A stretch of 64,000 bases of DNA from Methylotuvimicrobium alcaliphilum 20Z. Its GTDB lineage: Bacteria > Pseudomonadota > Gammaproteobacteria > Methylococcales > Methylomonadaceae. The notes beneath the pieces were generated by a model that did not search any database, had not been told where the DNA came from, and saw only the letters and a list, made by a program, of their open reading frames with translations. The stretch covers positions 3,658,001 through 3,722,000 of the forward strand of contig NC_016112.1 of the NCBI RefSeq assembly GCF_000968535.2. The letters run 5' to 3'. Positions 9,282 to 18,437 of this stretch are shown one piece after another. Both the position numbers and the translations under genes were made by a program. Every line of letters begins with the position of its first letter. Positions within the stretch are counted from its first letter, which is position 1.

Positions 9282-9946
9282 GATTTAGTCTTGGTAATCG
9301 CTCGGCATAAATTAAGATTGATCGAGGCAATAGGAGCCAAAAGCTGGCAACCCCGGTTAAGGCGGATTAGTCGTGGCATTTACTTTGATGAATAAGTACT
9401 TAAGGAGACACTTACCCAATGGTTTCCAGGTCGGAGCGCTCCATCGCTCTCGAACCGCAGAGCGGTTCGGGCTGCATTCCCACGCAGAGCGTGGGAACGA
9501 TGAAAAAGCACGTAGCCCGTATGCAGCGTAGCGGAATACGGGACTGGCGCGGCCCCGAAATCGCGATCTGGGGATCGCGCCCACAGAGCATCCAGCCCCT
9601 TGTGGGAGCGACGCCTTCGTCGCGATTTCGAAGCCGGGTACGCTAAGCAACAATAAAGGGTATCGAGGTCTCATTGGTTAAGATTGTAAAAGGGTTATTT
9701 TTGACTCATGCATAACGATGAGCGCAGAGCGTGGGAACGATGAAAGGGCTTATATTAGCGTAGCGGGGTTGCCATGGTACGCATAGCGTACCCTACATGA
9801 CCCACCCTTCCCCTTTCCTCTTTCCTCTTTCCTCTTTCCTCTTTCCTCTTTCCTCTTTCCCCTTTCCTCTTTCCTCTTTCCTCTTTCCTCTTTCCTCTTT
9901 CCTCTTTCCCCTTTCACCTTTGACCTTTCCTCTTTCCCCCACCTCC
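9282..9946. repeat. Repeat island between flhB and flhA
   Basis: There is no gene here. Contents on the plus strand: R-J pieces (GTTCCCACGCTC type) around 9472-9500 and 9722-9740; an R-E palindrome at 9554-9634; an inverted R-M end at about 9658-9722; part of R-F at 9764-9796; and a long heptamer array at 9808-9938. Several short open frames in it read through repeat sequence only and are not credible genes. Confidence 0.85.
9808..9938 (-). repeat. Heptanucleotide array (TTTCCTC)n after flhB stop
   Basis: About 18 copies of a 7-bp unit, mainly TTTCCTC with variants TTTCCCC, TTTCACC and TTTGACC. The array starts 8 bp after the flhB stop. On the flhB sense strand it is pure purine (GAGGAAA repeats) and so carries a run of Shine-Dalgarno-like AGGA motifs in the flhB-flhA intergenic RNA, if the two are co-transcribed. 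Similar arrays lie after tadD and glgX. Confidence 0.95.
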
Positions 9947-11077
9947 CTACTCTTTTCGAAACTCTTCAGGGATCGGCAAATCTTGCGGCGGCGACGGCTC
10001 TTCCCAACCGTAAGCCTTGGCTGTTTTTAACTGATACACATAGGCCAGCACCTGCGCGACCGCCAAAAACAAGCCTTGCGGTATCTCCTGTTTCAAATCG
10101 GTAGAGTAATACAAGGCCCGAGCCAGAGGCGGTGCAACCAATAGCGGCACATTCGCACCGGCCGCCAAATTGCGAATTTGCGCCGCAATCAGATCGGTAC
10201 CCTTGGCAATGACCTTCGGCGCAGCAGACGAATTTTGATCGTATTGCAATGCCACGGCAAAATGCGTCGGATTGGTTACGATGACATCGGCCTTAGGCAC
10301 TTCCTCCATCATGCGCCGTTGCGACATTTCCATTTGTATCCTGCGCTGACGCCCTTTGATTTCCGGATTTCCTTGAGACTCCTTCATTTCGTCGCGCACT
10401 TCCTGGCGTGTCATTTTCAACTTTTCATGATGATCCCAGAGTTGGTAAGGTACATCGACCATCACGATCAAAATCAACGACGCACTCAACACCAAAAAAC
10501 CGAAACCGATATGAGACAAGGCATGCTGAACAGCCTGCCCCAAGGGCTCTGCACTCAAGCCAAGAAACTCGTTCAAAAACGACTTATATAAGATCATTGC
10601 AACGCCGAACACCAACAAAAATTTGATCAGCGCCTTCAACAACTCGATCAATCCTTTTTTCGAAAACAAACGGGCCAACCCCTTGATCGGGTCGAGTTTT
10701 TCCAGCTTCGGCGTCAACGCTTCCCAACTGAACACCCATCCGCTCAGAACCAAGGGTCCAATCAACGCCGCGACAACCAATACCGCCAAAAACGGCGAGA
10801 TGAGCCAGAAAGCATCGAGCAAGGCCTGCTTAAAATACTTAACCGGACTTTCGGGCGCGAAAATAACCTCCCTGCTCAATTGGAACTGGGTTTGCATAAT
10901 CTCGATCATGCCTTGACCGATATATCCGCCCATGAATAACAGCAATACCGAACTGGTGACCAGCATCACAAAAGTATTGAGCTCCCTAGACCTTGCGACT
11001 TGACCTTTTTTTCGAGCATCTTCAAGCCGCTTCGCCGTGGGTTCTTCTGTTTTATCCTGACCGGTATCTTCTGCCAT
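9947..11077 (-). CDS. flhB: Flagellar export switch protein FlhB
   Basis: Membrane protein that switches export specificity from hook to filament. 376 residues with about four membrane segments and the cytoplasmic domain containing the autocleavage site NPTH (Asn269-Pro270). The N-terminus ([25 protein letters not shown]) is classical. Starts 9 bp after the fliR stop, so it belongs to the fliL-to-flhB unit. The stop is followed directly by a heptamer array. Confidence 0.97.
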   Translation of the reverse strand: MAEDTGQDKTEEPTAKRLEDARKKGQVARSRELNTFVMLVTSSVLLLFMGGYIGQGMIEIMQTQFQLSREVIFAPESPVKYFKQALLDAFWLISPFLAVLVVAALIGPLVLSGWVFSWEALTPKLEKLDPIKGLARLFSKKGLIELLKALIKFLLVFGVAMILYKSFLNEFLGLSAEPLGQAVQHALSHIGFGFLVLSASLILIVMVDVPYQLWDHHEKLKMTRQEVRDEMKESQGNPEIKGRQRRIQMEMSQRRMMEEVPKADVIVTNPTHFAVALQYDQNSSAAPKVIAKGTDLIAAQIRNLAAGANVPLLVAPPLARALYYSTDLKQEIPQGLFLAVAQVLAYVYQLKTAKAYGWEEPSPPQDLPIPEEFRKE

Positions 11078-11086
11078 GTCGACCTG

Positions 11087-11860
11087 CTACAGACGCAGCA
11101 CCTGCTCTAGAAGCTCATAACCCTCAGCCATGACACCGGTAAATTGTTGCAGCATAGTCGGCAAGGTCAGCCAGATCAGCAGCAAGCCCAGCATCAACGT
11201 AACCGGAAAACCCACCGCAAAAATATGCAACTGCGGGGCGGCGCGTGCCGCGACGCCAAAACTGACATTGACCATCAGCAAACTCGCCATGACCGGCAAA
11301 GCCAATAACAAACCCGAGGCAAACAAGCGACTGCTCCATGCAATAATCGACCAAATTTCGGCCTGCACCAACCCATCGACCGCAATCGGCACGGTATTAA
11401 AGCTATCCAACACCATGCGAATCAACATCAAATGCCCATCTAAAACAAAAAAAATCAGCGTACTGACGATAATATAAAACTGTGCCAACACCGGAATTTG
11501 TTGACCGCTTTGCGGATCGACCATCGATGCAAACCCCAAGCCCATGCTATAAGCGATCGTTTGCCCGGCAAACACTACGACGCCAAAAACCATTTGTATG
11601 ATGAAACCGCTCACCAAGCCGATTAAAACCTGCTGCACCGACACAACCAAACCCTGATAACTCCACATAGGCACATCGGGCAATGGAGGCAGCAAAGGCA
11701 TGACGACCAAAGTCAAGCCCAGTGCAATAACTAACCTCACCCGAGGCGGCACGCCTTGCATGCTAAACAACGGCGCTGCAACTAGCATCGCGCCGATGCG
11801 CATCAACGGCCAAATAAACGACGCAACCCAATTCAATAATTGGGCTTCGGTAAAATTCAA
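11087..11860 (-). CDS. fliR: Flagellar export protein FliR (TTG start)
   Basis: Membrane component of the flagellar export gate with about six membrane segments. No ATG precedes the family N-terminus: the frame offers TTG codons at 11872 and 11860. The second gives (M)NFTEAQLLNWVASF, which aligns with the start of other FliR proteins and has a weak GGGTAGG before it; it overlaps the fliQ stop either way. Typical length (about 257 residues). Position between fliQ and flhB is canonical. Confidence 0.94.
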   Translation of the reverse strand: MNFTEAQLLNWVASFIWPLMRIGAMLVAAPLFSMQGVPPRVRLVIALGLTLVVMPLLPPLPDVPMWSYQGLVVSVQQVLIGLVSGFIIQMVFGVVVFAGQTIAYSMGLGFASMVDPQSGQQIPVLAQFYIIVSTLIFFVLDGHLMLIRMVLDSFNTVPIAVDGLVQAEIWSIIAWSSRLFASGLLLALPVMASLLMVNVSFGVAARAAPQLHIFAVGFPVTLMLGLLLIWLTLPTMLQQFTGVMAEGYELLEQVLRL

Positions 11861-11864
11861 TCGC

Positions 11865-12134
11865 CTACCCAATCATTTCAGGAATATCACGAATCAATTG
11901 CTGAAAAAAATCCAAGTACATTTGCAGCATCCAGGGCCCCATCGTCATCATCACGATACCGATCGCGATAAGCTTGGGAACAAAGGTCAACGTCATTTCG
12001 TTGATCTGAGTGGCGGCTTGAAACATCGCGATAATCAAACCGACTATCAATGACGGCAATAACACCGGCGCGGTCAACTTAACCGCCACCCACATCGCTT
12101 CCTGACTCACCGTGTAAATCGTTTCCGGAGTCAT
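11865..12134 (-). CDS. fliQ: Flagellar export protein FliQ
   Basis: Small (89 residues) gate subunit with two membrane helices and the family pattern MTPETIYTVSQEAMW at the N-terminus and AATQINEMTLTFVPK in the loop. It forms the FliP5Q4R1 export gate with its neighbours. It starts 16 bp after fliP and overlaps the start of fliR. Confidence 0.96.
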   Translation of the reverse strand: MTPETIYTVSQEAMWVAVKLTAPVLLPSLIVGLIIAMFQAATQINEMTLTFVPKLIAIGIVMMTMGPWMLQMYLDFFQQLIRDIPEMIG

Positions 12135-12150
12135 CGCTCCCTCCTAATGA

Positions 12151-12897
12151 TCAAGCCACATAAAAACTGGCCGCGAGCATTTCCATGATCAGCGACCACC
12201 CGTCTGCCATCACGAACAGCATTATCTTAAAAGGCAGCGATATAATCATCGGCGACAGCATCATCATACCCATCGACATCAATACGCTAGCAACCACTAA
12301 ATCGATCACCAGAAAAGGCAAAAAAATCAAAAAACCGATTTGGAAAGCCGTCTTCAATTCGCTGGTCACATAAGCCGGTAACAATACCGAAAACGGCACA
12401 TCGTCGACCGATTCGACTTCTTCGTGACCGGAAATCCTGAGAAACATTTCGAGGTCGGATTCGCGAGTCTGCCTAATCATGAATTGCCGAAAAGGCACCG
12501 ATGCATTCTCGACAGCGGTCAACACATCTATTTTTTCCTCGAGATAAGGCTGAATCGCATCGCGATTGACCTTGTCGAATACCGGCGCCATGATGAAAAA
12601 CGTCAAAAATAACGACAAACCCAACAAAATTTGATTACTCGGCGCTTGCGCGGTCCCTAAAGCCTGACGCAACAGTCCCAAAACAATCATGATCCGAGTA
12701 AACGAAGTCATCGTCAGTAACAAGGACGGCAAAACCGTCAACATTGTCATTAACGCGAGGATCTGAATCGTTACCGAATAGGTTTGGCCGCCCTGTGCGT
12801 TGGTCGTAACCGTAAACGCCTCGACTCCAGTTGCATGAAGCGGCATCGGCAGAAGAACGGCGAAAACGAAACCGCACGTCCGCAAAGATTTAACCAT
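12151..12897 (-). CDS. fliP: Flagellar export protein FliP
   Basis: Core export-gate protein of 248 residues, with a cleavable signal peptide ending near LHATG and four membrane segments. Family motifs: [18 protein letters not shown] and the C-terminal [14 protein letters not shown]. The start overlaps the end of fliO by 8 bp, indicating translational coupling. Confidence 0.97.
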   Translation of the reverse strand: MVKSLRTCGFVFAVLLPMPLHATGVEAFTVTTNAQGGQTYSVTIQILALMTMLTVLPSLLLTMTSFTRIMIVLGLLRQALGTAQAPSNQILLGLSLFLTFFIMAPVFDKVNRDAIQPYLEEKIDVLTAVENASVPFRQFMIRQTRESDLEMFLRISGHEEVESVDDVPFSVLLPAYVTSELKTAFQIGFLIFLPFLVIDLVVASVLMSMGMMMLSPMIISLPFKIMLFVMADGWSLIMEMLAASFYVA

Positions 12898-13327
12898 TGC
12901 CGCGCCTCTTCATCGCTTGCATCAACTTTTGTGAAAACACGCTGGGGCCACCTGGTTCGCCACGATCGCTAACCAGGCGATCCTCGCCGTCCAAGACCAA
13001 TAACGCCTCTATCCTTCCCGGCGTGACGCCCAAGACCAGTTGTTTATTACCGACCTCTAGCAAAACGACTTTTTCGCGCATGCCGAGGGACAAGCCGCCC
13101 AGCACCCGCATTTTCGCTTCACCGCCAACCGGCAACCCGCTTAATTTGCGTAACGACCAAACAAAAACCCCAAAGATTCCCAATACGAAGATAAGCGCCA
13201 GGCCCCATTGCAACACGTCTTGAAAACCCACATTTTTGACCGCAACTCCGGATACTTCGGATACGGGCGAGGCAAAAACCGACGGAAGGTATGCGTAAAA
13301 CAAAACGCTTAAGATAAACCTAACCAT
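12890..13327 (-). CDS. fliO: Flagellar protein FliO
   Basis: Accessory membrane protein that assists assembly of the FliP ring. About 145 residues: N-terminal signal-like segment, one strong membrane span ([19 protein letters not shown]) and a small cytoplasmic domain of the FliO/MopB type. The first possible start is a TTG; the ATG one codon later, overlapping the fliN stop as ATGA, is chosen. Confidence 0.93.
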   Translation of the reverse strand: MVRFILSVLFYAYLPSVFASPVSEVSGVAVKNVGFQDVLQWGLALIFVLGIFGVFVWSLRKLSGLPVGGEAKMRVLGGLSLGMREKVVLLEVGNKQLVLGVTPGRIEALLVLDGEDRLVSDRGEPGGPSVFSQKLMQAMKRRGNG

Positions 13328-13764
13328 CAACGAAGCTTTTTAACCCGTTCGGTTGGGCTGACTACATCAGTCAAGCGAATCCCAAACTTATCGTTTACCA
13401 CGACCACTTCGCCATGAGCAATCAACGTGCCATTGACCAGAACATCCATCGGCTCGCCCGCAAGACGATCTAACTCGACCACCGAACCTTCGTTCAATTG
13501 CAATAAATTCCTGATGCTCACCTGAGTCCGACCGATCTCCATCGACATGGTCACCGGAATATCGAGAATGATATCCATTTGAATCTCATTGCCGGACTCC
13601 CCCAACTCATTCGCTTCATGGGGTTGATTATCGAATTGATCGAACGATGCCGTCTCGACATGATTGCTATTTTTGGCGCTCTTTGTTTCGGCTTCGGACT
13701 CGGCCTGCTCGTTCATAGCCGCCGCCCAATCGTCACCTAAATCCGAATCGTCTTGTTCACTCAT
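13327..13764 (-). CDS. fliN: Flagellar motor switch protein FliN
   Basis: C-ring protein. 145 residues: a variable acidic N-terminal half and a C-terminal SpoA domain (IPVTMSMEIGRTQVSIRNLL, LAGEPMDVLVNG, IAHGEVVVVNDKFGIRLTD). It overlaps fliO but is separated from fliM by 972 bp of repeats, although the two are adjacent in most genomes. The ribosome site is weak (AGAGATAGCGATA before ATG). Confidence 0.97.
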   Translation of the reverse strand: MSEQDDSDLGDDWAAAMNEQAESEAETKSAKNSNHVETASFDQFDNQPHEANELGESGNEIQMDIILDIPVTMSMEIGRTQVSIRNLLQLNEGSVVELDRLAGEPMDVLVNGTLIAHGEVVVVNDKFGIRLTDVVSPTERVKKLR

Positions 13765-13936
13765 TATCGCTATCTCTGTTTAAAACCATTTCCTAAATCC
13801 CATCTTCGCTCTTACCCAAGCTCCAGCTCTCATCGTTATACATAAGTCAAAAAATACCCTTTTGCAATCTTAACCAATGAAACCTCGATACCCTTTATTG
13901 TCACTTAACACCCGCGGATCTCCCTCACCTAACGCT

Positions 13937-14070
13937 CACTGCCATTAAGTTAAGCCGTTCGTGGTGAGCCTGTCGAACCATGGACGGCTTAACTTATCGA
14001 CCCAGGATTTTTCCATTCCCCCTTCGACAGGCTCAGGGCGAACGGAAAAATCCTTAACTTAATGGCAGCG
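13937..14070. mobile_element. R-I element with 12-bp flanking duplication
   Basis: A 134-bp palindromic element with ends CACTGCCATTAAGTTAAG and CTTAACTTAATGGCAG and internal arms CGAACGG/CCTTCGACAGGCTCAG. It is flanked by the 12-bp direct repeat TCACCTAACGCT (13925-13936 and 14071-14082). The related locus at about 40490 has TCACCTAACGCTAGGTGA uninterrupted, so this looks like an insertion with target duplication. A second, shortened copy is at 53454-53535. Confidence 0.7.
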
Positions 14071-14389
14071 TCACCTAACGCTAGGTGATTTGCGTAGGGT
14101 ACGCTGTGCGTACCATGGTAACCCCGCGATGTTCATGTGCCAACCGAACCATTAGGGCACGGCTTTGGTACGCGCAGCGTACCCTACAATTTATGTATAA
14201 CGATGAGAGCTCCTGCTTGGGTAAGAGCATATTTTAGCCTTTTGACCTCGATGCCATTTAATGTAATTTGGCATTCTCGACCCCGAAATCGCGATCTGGG
14301 GATCGCTCCCACAAGACATTCGCCGCCTTCTGTGGAAAACCACTAAGGATTCGGTCATAAATAACTTCCCTATTTTTAATGCAAGGTAA

Positions 14390-14668
14390 GGAACGAGCAT
14401 GAAATAATTTAGACAACTGTCGGAAGGGGGTTTGGTGGCTCGATTGACAGGTGTCGGCGGCAGGGCAGATTTTTGCTCCTCGGCAACTGCTCCTGCGTTG
14501 CCCTAATACACGCCATCCCTGGCGTAATGCAAAATCTGCATTCATGCCATCCTTGGCAATCAGTCGCCGCCGTCAAGCCTACATGGACGTATTCACGGCG
14601 TCCTGTCAAGCGAGTCACCAAACCGCCACAAAGCCTACTACTTGTATAAGTTATTTTGTGCATATTCC
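14390..14668. mobile_element. R-B MITE-like element, TAA duplication
   Basis: A 279-bp element starting GGAACGAGCATGAAATAA and ending TTATTTTGTGCATATTCC (imperfect inverted ends, 14 of 19 matching in the best-kept copies), flanked by TAA on both sides (14387-14389, 14669-14671). The interior is an imperfect hairpin: GGTGGCTCGATTGACAGG pairs with CCTGTCAAGCGAGTCACC, and it contains the shared core TACATGGACGTATTCACGG. It has no coding capacity. Other copies: 51168-51557, 53262-53625, and the left part at 63713. Confidence 0.75.
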
Positions 14669-14736
14669 TAAGCGAGTTACCGAACCCGCTACAAAACTCA
14701 TAGCTCCAGGAATTTATTGGCACGAACCCCTTACCG

Positions 14737-15717
14737 TCAAACATAATCGGGGTTTACCTTGTTAACAATCTTGATCGCGTAATTACCGTCCGATAAACCA
14801 ATCTTGCCTTCAAATACCGGAATGGTCTGCGCTCTCAAGCGCACGATATCCGGCATATCGACCGGTATCACATCGCCTTTTTTCAATTGCATGACGTCCT
14901 TAACCGTCATTTTTTTCTCGATCAGCAAGCTATCGAGCGTGACGGCCACATTCATGACACTTTTTCTCAGTAACTCCTGCCAACGCCCGTCCGTCTCGCC
15001 CCGATCGCTGATCACCTGATCGAGCAATTCCCGAATCGGCTCAATCATCGTATAAGGCATGACGATATTGATATCCCCGCCGCCGCCATCGAGCTCGACA
15101 TGCATCGTCGAGATCACAACAATCTCCGATGGACTGACGACATTCGCGAATTGCGGATTAACTTCGGAAGTCAAATATTCAAACTGCAACGCTAAAACCG
15201 GCCTCCAGGCTTCCTGTAAATCCTTGAAAATCATATCGATAAACAAACGAATCACCCGCATCTCGGTCGGCGTAAATTCACGGCCTTCGACCTTGTTATA
15301 AAACTGCCCGGTACCGCCAAAAAAATTGTCCACTGCGGTAAAAACCAAGCGCGGCTCCATAACGATCAAAGCACGGCCTTTCAACGGCATAAATTTAACA
15401 ATGTTCAGATTGGTCGGCACGAACAAACTCTGAACATATTCGGAAAATTTTTGTACTTGTATACCTGAAATCGAAATTTCCGCCGAACGCCTCAAAAAAT
15501 TGAACAAGGTAATTCGAAAATAGCGTGCGAAACGTTCATTGATCATCTCCAACGTCGGCATTCGGCCGCGAACGATGCGCTCCTGACTGGTAAAATCGTA
15601 CGCTCGCGCGCCGGTGTATTCCTCTACATCATCGGTTTCGGTTTCGATTTCGCCATCGTCGACGCCATGCAACAAAGCATCGATTTCTTCTTGCGAAAGC
15701 AGGTCTGCAGTAGACAT
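14737..15717 (-). CDS. fliM: Flagellar motor switch protein FliM
   Basis: C-ring protein that binds CheY-P. 326 residues: the N-terminal CheY-binding peptide (LLSQEEIDALLHG), the CheC-like middle domain and the C-terminal SpoA domain. Starts 2 bp after fliL. The stop lies at the edge of a 972-bp repeat island that separates it from fliN. Confidence 0.97.
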   Translation of the reverse strand: MSTADLLSQEEIDALLHGVDDGEIETETDDVEEYTGARAYDFTSQERIVRGRMPTLEMINERFARYFRITLFNFLRRSAEISISGIQVQKFSEYVQSLFVPTNLNIVKFMPLKGRALIVMEPRLVFTAVDNFFGGTGQFYNKVEGREFTPTEMRVIRLFIDMIFKDLQEAWRPVLALQFEYLTSEVNPQFANVVSPSEIVVISTMHVELDGGGGDINIVMPYTMIEPIRELLDQVISDRGETDGRWQELLRKSVMNVAVTLDSLLIEKKMTVKDVMQLKKGDVIPVDMPDIVRLRAQTIPVFEGKIGLSDGNYAIKIVNKVNPDYV

Positions 15718-15719
15718 AA

Positions 15720-16220
15720 TTATTGCATCACGAATGAAGTAAAAAACACTTCCTTGAGAGACTGTTTACCGGTCATTTTTTCCAAGACCGAACTCACCTC
15801 GGCGTGCACCGCTTCCCTAAGCGTCTCCTTACCCTCCCGAGAATTAAGTTCATCGGAACTTTGCGCGCTAATCAACATTAAGAGATTATTTCGAATCATA
15901 GGGTCATGTTTTTTTAAGTCTTCTATGGCTTCTTGATTATCAACCAACAACGATATCGAGACCTGCATCAACCGCATTCTCGAACCCGCAGGAAAGTTTA
16001 CTATCAGCGGTTTACTAAAATCGTAATAAAAAACCTCGGGCTTGGCTTCAGATTTTTGTTCGGACTCTGCAACGTCGGCCGCATTCTCGGAATCATCACC
16101 GGCAAGAAAAAAATAAGCGCCGCCCGCGCCCGCCAATACCAGCAAAACAGCCAATATGATGATAATGAGCGTCTTAGACGACTTCTTTTCGCCTTCCGCT
16201 GTTTGATTTTTTTCCGCCAT
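15720..16220 (-). CDS. fliL: Flagellar basal body protein FliL
   Basis: Single-pass inner-membrane protein that supports stator function. 166 residues: short cytoplasmic lead, one membrane helix at about 18-36 (TLIIIILAVLLVLAGAGGA), acidic linker and periplasmic FliL domain ending VFFTSFVMQ. First gene of the minus-strand fliL-to-flhB run; a sigma-54 type promoter lies 34 nt before its start codon. Confidence 0.96.
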   Translation of the reverse strand: MAEKNQTAEGEKKSSKTLIIIILAVLLVLAGAGGAYFFLAGDDSENAADVAESEQKSEAKPEVFYYDFSKPLIVNFPAGSRMRLMQVSISLLVDNQEAIEDLKKHDPMIRNNLLMLISAQSSDELNSREGKETLREAVHAEVSSVLEKMTGKQSLKEVFFTSFVMQ

Positions 16221-16253
16221 ATATATTTACCTTGTTATCTCAATTCATGATTC

Positions 16254-16269
16254 AGCAATAAACAAACCA
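16254..16269 (-). promoter_or_regulatory. Candidate sigma-54 promoter of the fliL unit
   Basis: On the minus strand the 16 bases TGGTTTGTTTATTGCT have the invariant GG and GC separated by exactly 10 bp, and match the sigma-54 consensus TGGCACGN4TTGCW at TGG, the pyrimidines, G and TTGCT. The site is 34 nt upstream of the fliL ATG. Class II/III flagellar operons of polar flagellates are commonly sigma-54 dependent (FleQ/FlrA/FlrC type activators). Confidence 0.6.
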
Positions 16270-17040
16270 TAATTAACTTATGATTATAGATCATCACCTT
16301 AACTAATTACCTTAAAAGCGTTACGATAACGGTGACAAATTTTAGCCACTTTTCGAATCGTTATTTTGTTCTACAGTATAAAGCAGACTTGCGGCATTCG
16401 CTCCGGGTTATGTCTCGAACTGTCGTTTACCGAACGTTAGCCGAGCGAATATCTAACCTATGCAGTAGCGAGGATGGCGTGAATGCAGGCTTTGCAAGAT
16501 CAAAATCAATCGTGCATATTCATAGTAGAATAAACAATCAAAGCTACAAATACCGTTTTCCTGAAATCATTCGAAAGATAAACAGTATTTTGGTGATCCG
16601 TCCACCCGGTGAAATTATTGTAGCCGATTCATGCCTCAACTTTGCTCGGCATAAACGGAGTACAATATTTGCTAATTTCCTTTAATGCGTTTTATGGTTA
16701 ACCTACGACTCTAAAAATGTAATGGTTCAGCCCCTTTTTATACCCGTAGTAGATCAAAATTCGGCGCCGGGGTGTCCGCCAAAGGACGCCGTGAATACGT
16801 CCATGTAGACTCTATGCCAGCTCCATTCTGGCAAAGCCTTTGCCGCACACCCCGACGCCTCCTCGGGCACTGCCGAAATTTGAAGTGCAAAAGGTATAAT
16901 CAAGTTGGATTTTTACCGCACCCTTCTAAAAAAAGGGATTGAGGGGAATTTATTTAAATAGTCGCCTTTACCAAGAGGGAGACGGAATACTTACCTGAAA
17001 ATTACTTTTACGCCATGGCTTTACGACGGAATAAACGAAC
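16270..17040. repeat. Long gap between fliL and the diguanylate cyclase, with an R-C element
   Basis: A complete R-C element occupies 16739-16899: it starts TATACCCGTAGTAGATCAAAA and ends TTGAAGTGCAAAAGGTATA, and contains the shared core in inverted form plus stems CCAGCTCCATTCTGG. The part before it (16330-16690) has one open frame from a GTG (16332-16685) without a ribosome site and containing a repeat-like stretch (GGATGGCGTGAATGCAGG), so I do not call it a gene. The rest may hold promoters for both flanking genes. Confidence 0.6.
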
Positions 17041-18162
17041 TTGATCGACCCTCATCGACTTTCCACACAATTGATCCGGCATCTCTATCGGCATTCAACA
17101 AGAGATCTTGCCGTTCATTGTGTACATACCGGCCTTATTGCAGCATACTTATGGTTCGAACTTCCCTTATCGATATGGGGGGCTTGGCTTGCTATTGCCT
17201 TGCTTGCCGGCTTTTGGCATTGGTATAGAAGCACCCAGGCGCTCCGCCATATTCCCGACGATACCATTAAGGGCGACACGATCGTGCCCGACATTGTCGC
17301 GGCCGGCATTGCCGGATTAAGCCTTGGCGTCAGCGCGCTCCTATTTCCCTTGCTATCGTTAGACACCCGCTTATTCGTCTTCATGATGCTGAGCGCTGTC
17401 GCCGCTGCAGCAATGCCTAGGCTTAGCACCTTGCCGTCGGTCTATGCGGCATTCTTATTCGGAATCTTGCTACCATTAATTGGTATTTTAATCGTAATGG
17501 ACAACGAGCCCGGCTTAAGCTCGATTCCCGCTATATTGATACTGGGCGGCAGCCTCTTTTATTCCGCTTATCGACTGCATTCCGATTTAATGGACGGCCT
17601 GCTTTCCCGCTTCGGTTTGGAAAACGAGGCCGGACAAGACAAATTGACGGGCCTTGCGAATCGACGCCGTTTCGATTTCGTACTACAACAAGAATGGGCG
17701 CATGCACTTCGATACAGAACCCCGATTTCCTTGATCATTATGGATATCGATTTTTTCAAGAAATACAACGACCATTACGGCCATCAAGAAGGAGACGACT
17801 GCTTGGAGCAAGTCGCGGGCGCGCTCGCCGAATCGGTTAAGCGGGCGATCGACCTAGTGGCGCGTTATGGCGGAGAAGAGTTTGTCGTACTGCTCAGTAA
17901 AACGGCGCGTGACGATGCCTATGCGATCGGCGAGCGGATGCGCCAAGCCGTCGAGGATCTCGAAATTGCTCACGAACAATCGACGCTAGGCCATGTCACG
18001 ATTAGCCTCGGAGGTTTTACAACATTTGCGAGGGAAGACATGAAGGCCGAAGACTTGGTAAAACTAGCCGACAAAGCTCTATACCGCTCTAAAGAAAGTG
18101 GGCGCAACAGGGTCACCTGGTATGACCCGAAACTGGACGATCCTGAAACGGCGGAGTTGTAA
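17041..18162 (+). CDS. Membrane diguanylate cyclase (GGDEF)
   Basis: Makes cyclic di-GMP from two GTP. 373 residues: five or six N-terminal membrane segments (about 27-175) without a recognised sensor domain, then a GGDEF domain starting at DKLTGLANRRRFD (about 200). The active-site motif is GGEEF at 277-281, and an inhibitory RxxD site (RAID, 268-271) sits five residues before it, so product inhibition is expected. The start is a TTG; no earlier ATG fits and the next Met would remove membrane segments. It sits between the flagellar and Tad pilus loci, convergent with tadG, which suggests but does not prove a role in the choice between swimming and attachment. Confidence 0.9.
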   Translation: MIDPHRLSTQLIRHLYRHSTRDLAVHCVHTGLIAAYLWFELPLSIWGAWLAIALLAGFWHWYRSTQALRHIPDDTIKGDTIVPDIVAAGIAGLSLGVSALLFPLLSLDTRLFVFMMLSAVAAAAMPRLSTLPSVYAAFLFGILLPLIGILIVMDNEPGLSSIPAILILGGSLFYSAYRLHSDLMDGLLSRFGLENEAGQDKLTGLANRRRFDFVLQQEWAHALRYRTPISLIIMDIDFFKKYNDHYGHQEGDDCLEQVAGALAESVKRAIDLVARYGGEEFVVLLSKTARDDAYAIGERMRQAVEDLEIAHEQSTLGHVTISLGGFTTFAREDMKAEDLVKLADKALYRSKESGRNRVTWYDPKLDDPETAEL

Positions 18163-18219
18163 TAACGCAGCCATTAACCAAACCCGCGATTTGTTATAAT
18201 GGCTCTCATGACGTTCCAT

Positions 18220-18300
18220 GATGGGTTTCGCTCCGCTCTACCCATCCTACATTAAACTTCCGACTCTGTAGGATGGGTAGTAGCGAAGCGGAAACCCATC
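18220..18300. repeat. R-K palindrome between convergent genes
   Basis: An 81-bp near-perfect inverted repeat with arms GATGGGTTTCGCTCCGC and GCGAAGCGGAAACCCATC, and inner arms CTACCCATCCTACA/TGTAGGATGGGTAG. It lies between the ends of the diguanylate cyclase and tadG. It could act as a bidirectional terminator or be another dispersed repeat; I see no second copy in the window. The remaining bases up to 18437 hold nothing recognisable. Confidence 0.7.
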
Positions 18301-18437
18301 GCTTTGTTTGAAGCGCAGGTACGGCCAATAGCGATTTAGCTGCGGCGGGGAGTAGCGTTTAGCTTGATGCGTATGGTTATTCAACCCGTCCTGCATAGCA
18401 TGAAGCCCCCCAATCTTCCGTAGAAACTGGAAAAAAC

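Larger units (their letters stand above)
13765..14736. repeat. Repeat island splitting fliM from fliN
   Basis: There is no gene in 972 bp. Reading left to right: an R-M composite (about 13805-14228, ends GCTCTTACCCAAGCTCC and GGTAAGAGC) containing R-I (13937-14070) and R-F (14095-14188); a partial R-E (about 14281-14335); a fragment with GGTCATAAATAAC resembling an R-B end; then a complete R-B element (14390-14668). The open frames in this region (for example 14451-14765 plus) are made of repeat sequence. Confidence 0.9.

Noticed and set aside
9282-9346. Possible sigma-54 promoter before flhA (TTGGCTCCTATTGCC on the minus strand)
   Set aside because: GG and GC are separated by 8 bp instead of 10, so it does not meet the strict spacing.
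14409-14765. Open frames on both strands in the fliM-fliN island
   Set aside because: They read through R-B repeat sequence that recurs in several places with frameshifting differences.
16332-16685. 117-residue open frame on the plus strand
   Set aside because: GTG start without ribosome site, no recognisable domain, and it includes a repeat-like stretch (GGATGGCGTGAATGCAGG).
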